Source: Reticulitermes lucifugus (Eukaryota > Arthropoda > Insecta > Blattodea > Rhinotermitidae). From it: a stretch of 30,972 bases of DNA. The stretch covers positions 4,645-35,616 of the forward strand of contig JAKCWW010005643.1 of assembly GCA_026260175.1 (NCBI GenBank), read 5' to 3'. A model generated the notes under the pieces. It did no database searches. It was not told the DNA's origin and saw nothing but the letters and a program-made list of their open reading frames with translations. A program made the position numbers and the translations under genes. Positions 30,917 through 30,972 of this stretch are shown piece after piece (within the stretch, counting starts at the first letter, position 1; the number at the start of each line of letters is the position of its first letter).

Positions 30917-30972
30917 CGAGGTCTGTCCAAAAAGTATCCGACCTTGGGCCGGGAAAAAAAAGTTCTGTATCT
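30917..30972 (+). mobile_element. mariner-like element, 5' terminal repeat (cut by window end)
   Basis: Preceded by TA, the sequence CGAGGTCTGTCCAAAAAGTA and CCGACCTTGGGC has the form of the 5' terminal inverted repeat of mariner-like elements. The window ends 56 bp in, before any transposase start. It lies in a PREP intron. Confidence 0.7.

Overview
This window is animal nuclear DNA, most likely from a polyneopteran insect and probably a cockroach or termite. The evidence is large GT-AG introns, several tRNA-derived SINE copies, mariner and Tigger-like DNA transposons, and interspersed repeats of a kind I associate with Blattodea genomes. The species call is inference. The protein-coding content is conserved animal genes split into many exons. 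There is no operon, CRISPR array or prokaryote-like system.

Layout. (1) 289-5018, + strand: the 3' part of a C2H2 zinc-finger gene, with six complete fingers plus the end of a seventh and a 664-residue finger-free last exon. An antisense mariner remnant starts about 45 bp after its stop codon. (2) 5.6-11.2 kb: intergenic DNA and probably the 5' UTR and first intron of the next gene, with a 5S-rRNA-derived SINE, a tRNA-type SINE, a decayed hammerhead-ribozyme repeat and a LINE remnant. (3) 11246-20471, + strand: a complete microspherule protein 1 gene (MCRS1; Drosophila Rcd5), nine coding exons, 493 residues, no frame break. Its introns hold SINEs, an LTR-like block and an assembly gap lying inside a SINE. 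(4) 20.6-22.9 kb: intergenic repeats. (5) 23.2 kb to the window end, + strand: the 5' part of a prolyl endopeptidase gene (PREP), with an in-frame upstream exon that would add a basic, mitochondrial-presequence-like N-terminus. Its introns are dense in repeats.

The three genes are independent housekeeping or regulatory genes in the same orientation, and nothing indicates they act together. The most unusual signal is a dispersed repeat family carrying a type I hammerhead ribozyme fold. There are three copies (9085-9130 +, 28670-28714 -, 30719-30764 -). Their helices differ in sequence but all still pair, and two copies flank PREP coding exon 4. Other notable items are a perfect 26-bp inverted repeat whose right arm ends exactly at the TA of a mariner terminus, a 5S-type SINE, several SINE copies ending in a common 3' motif, and an orphan terminal-exon-like ORF in a PREP intron.
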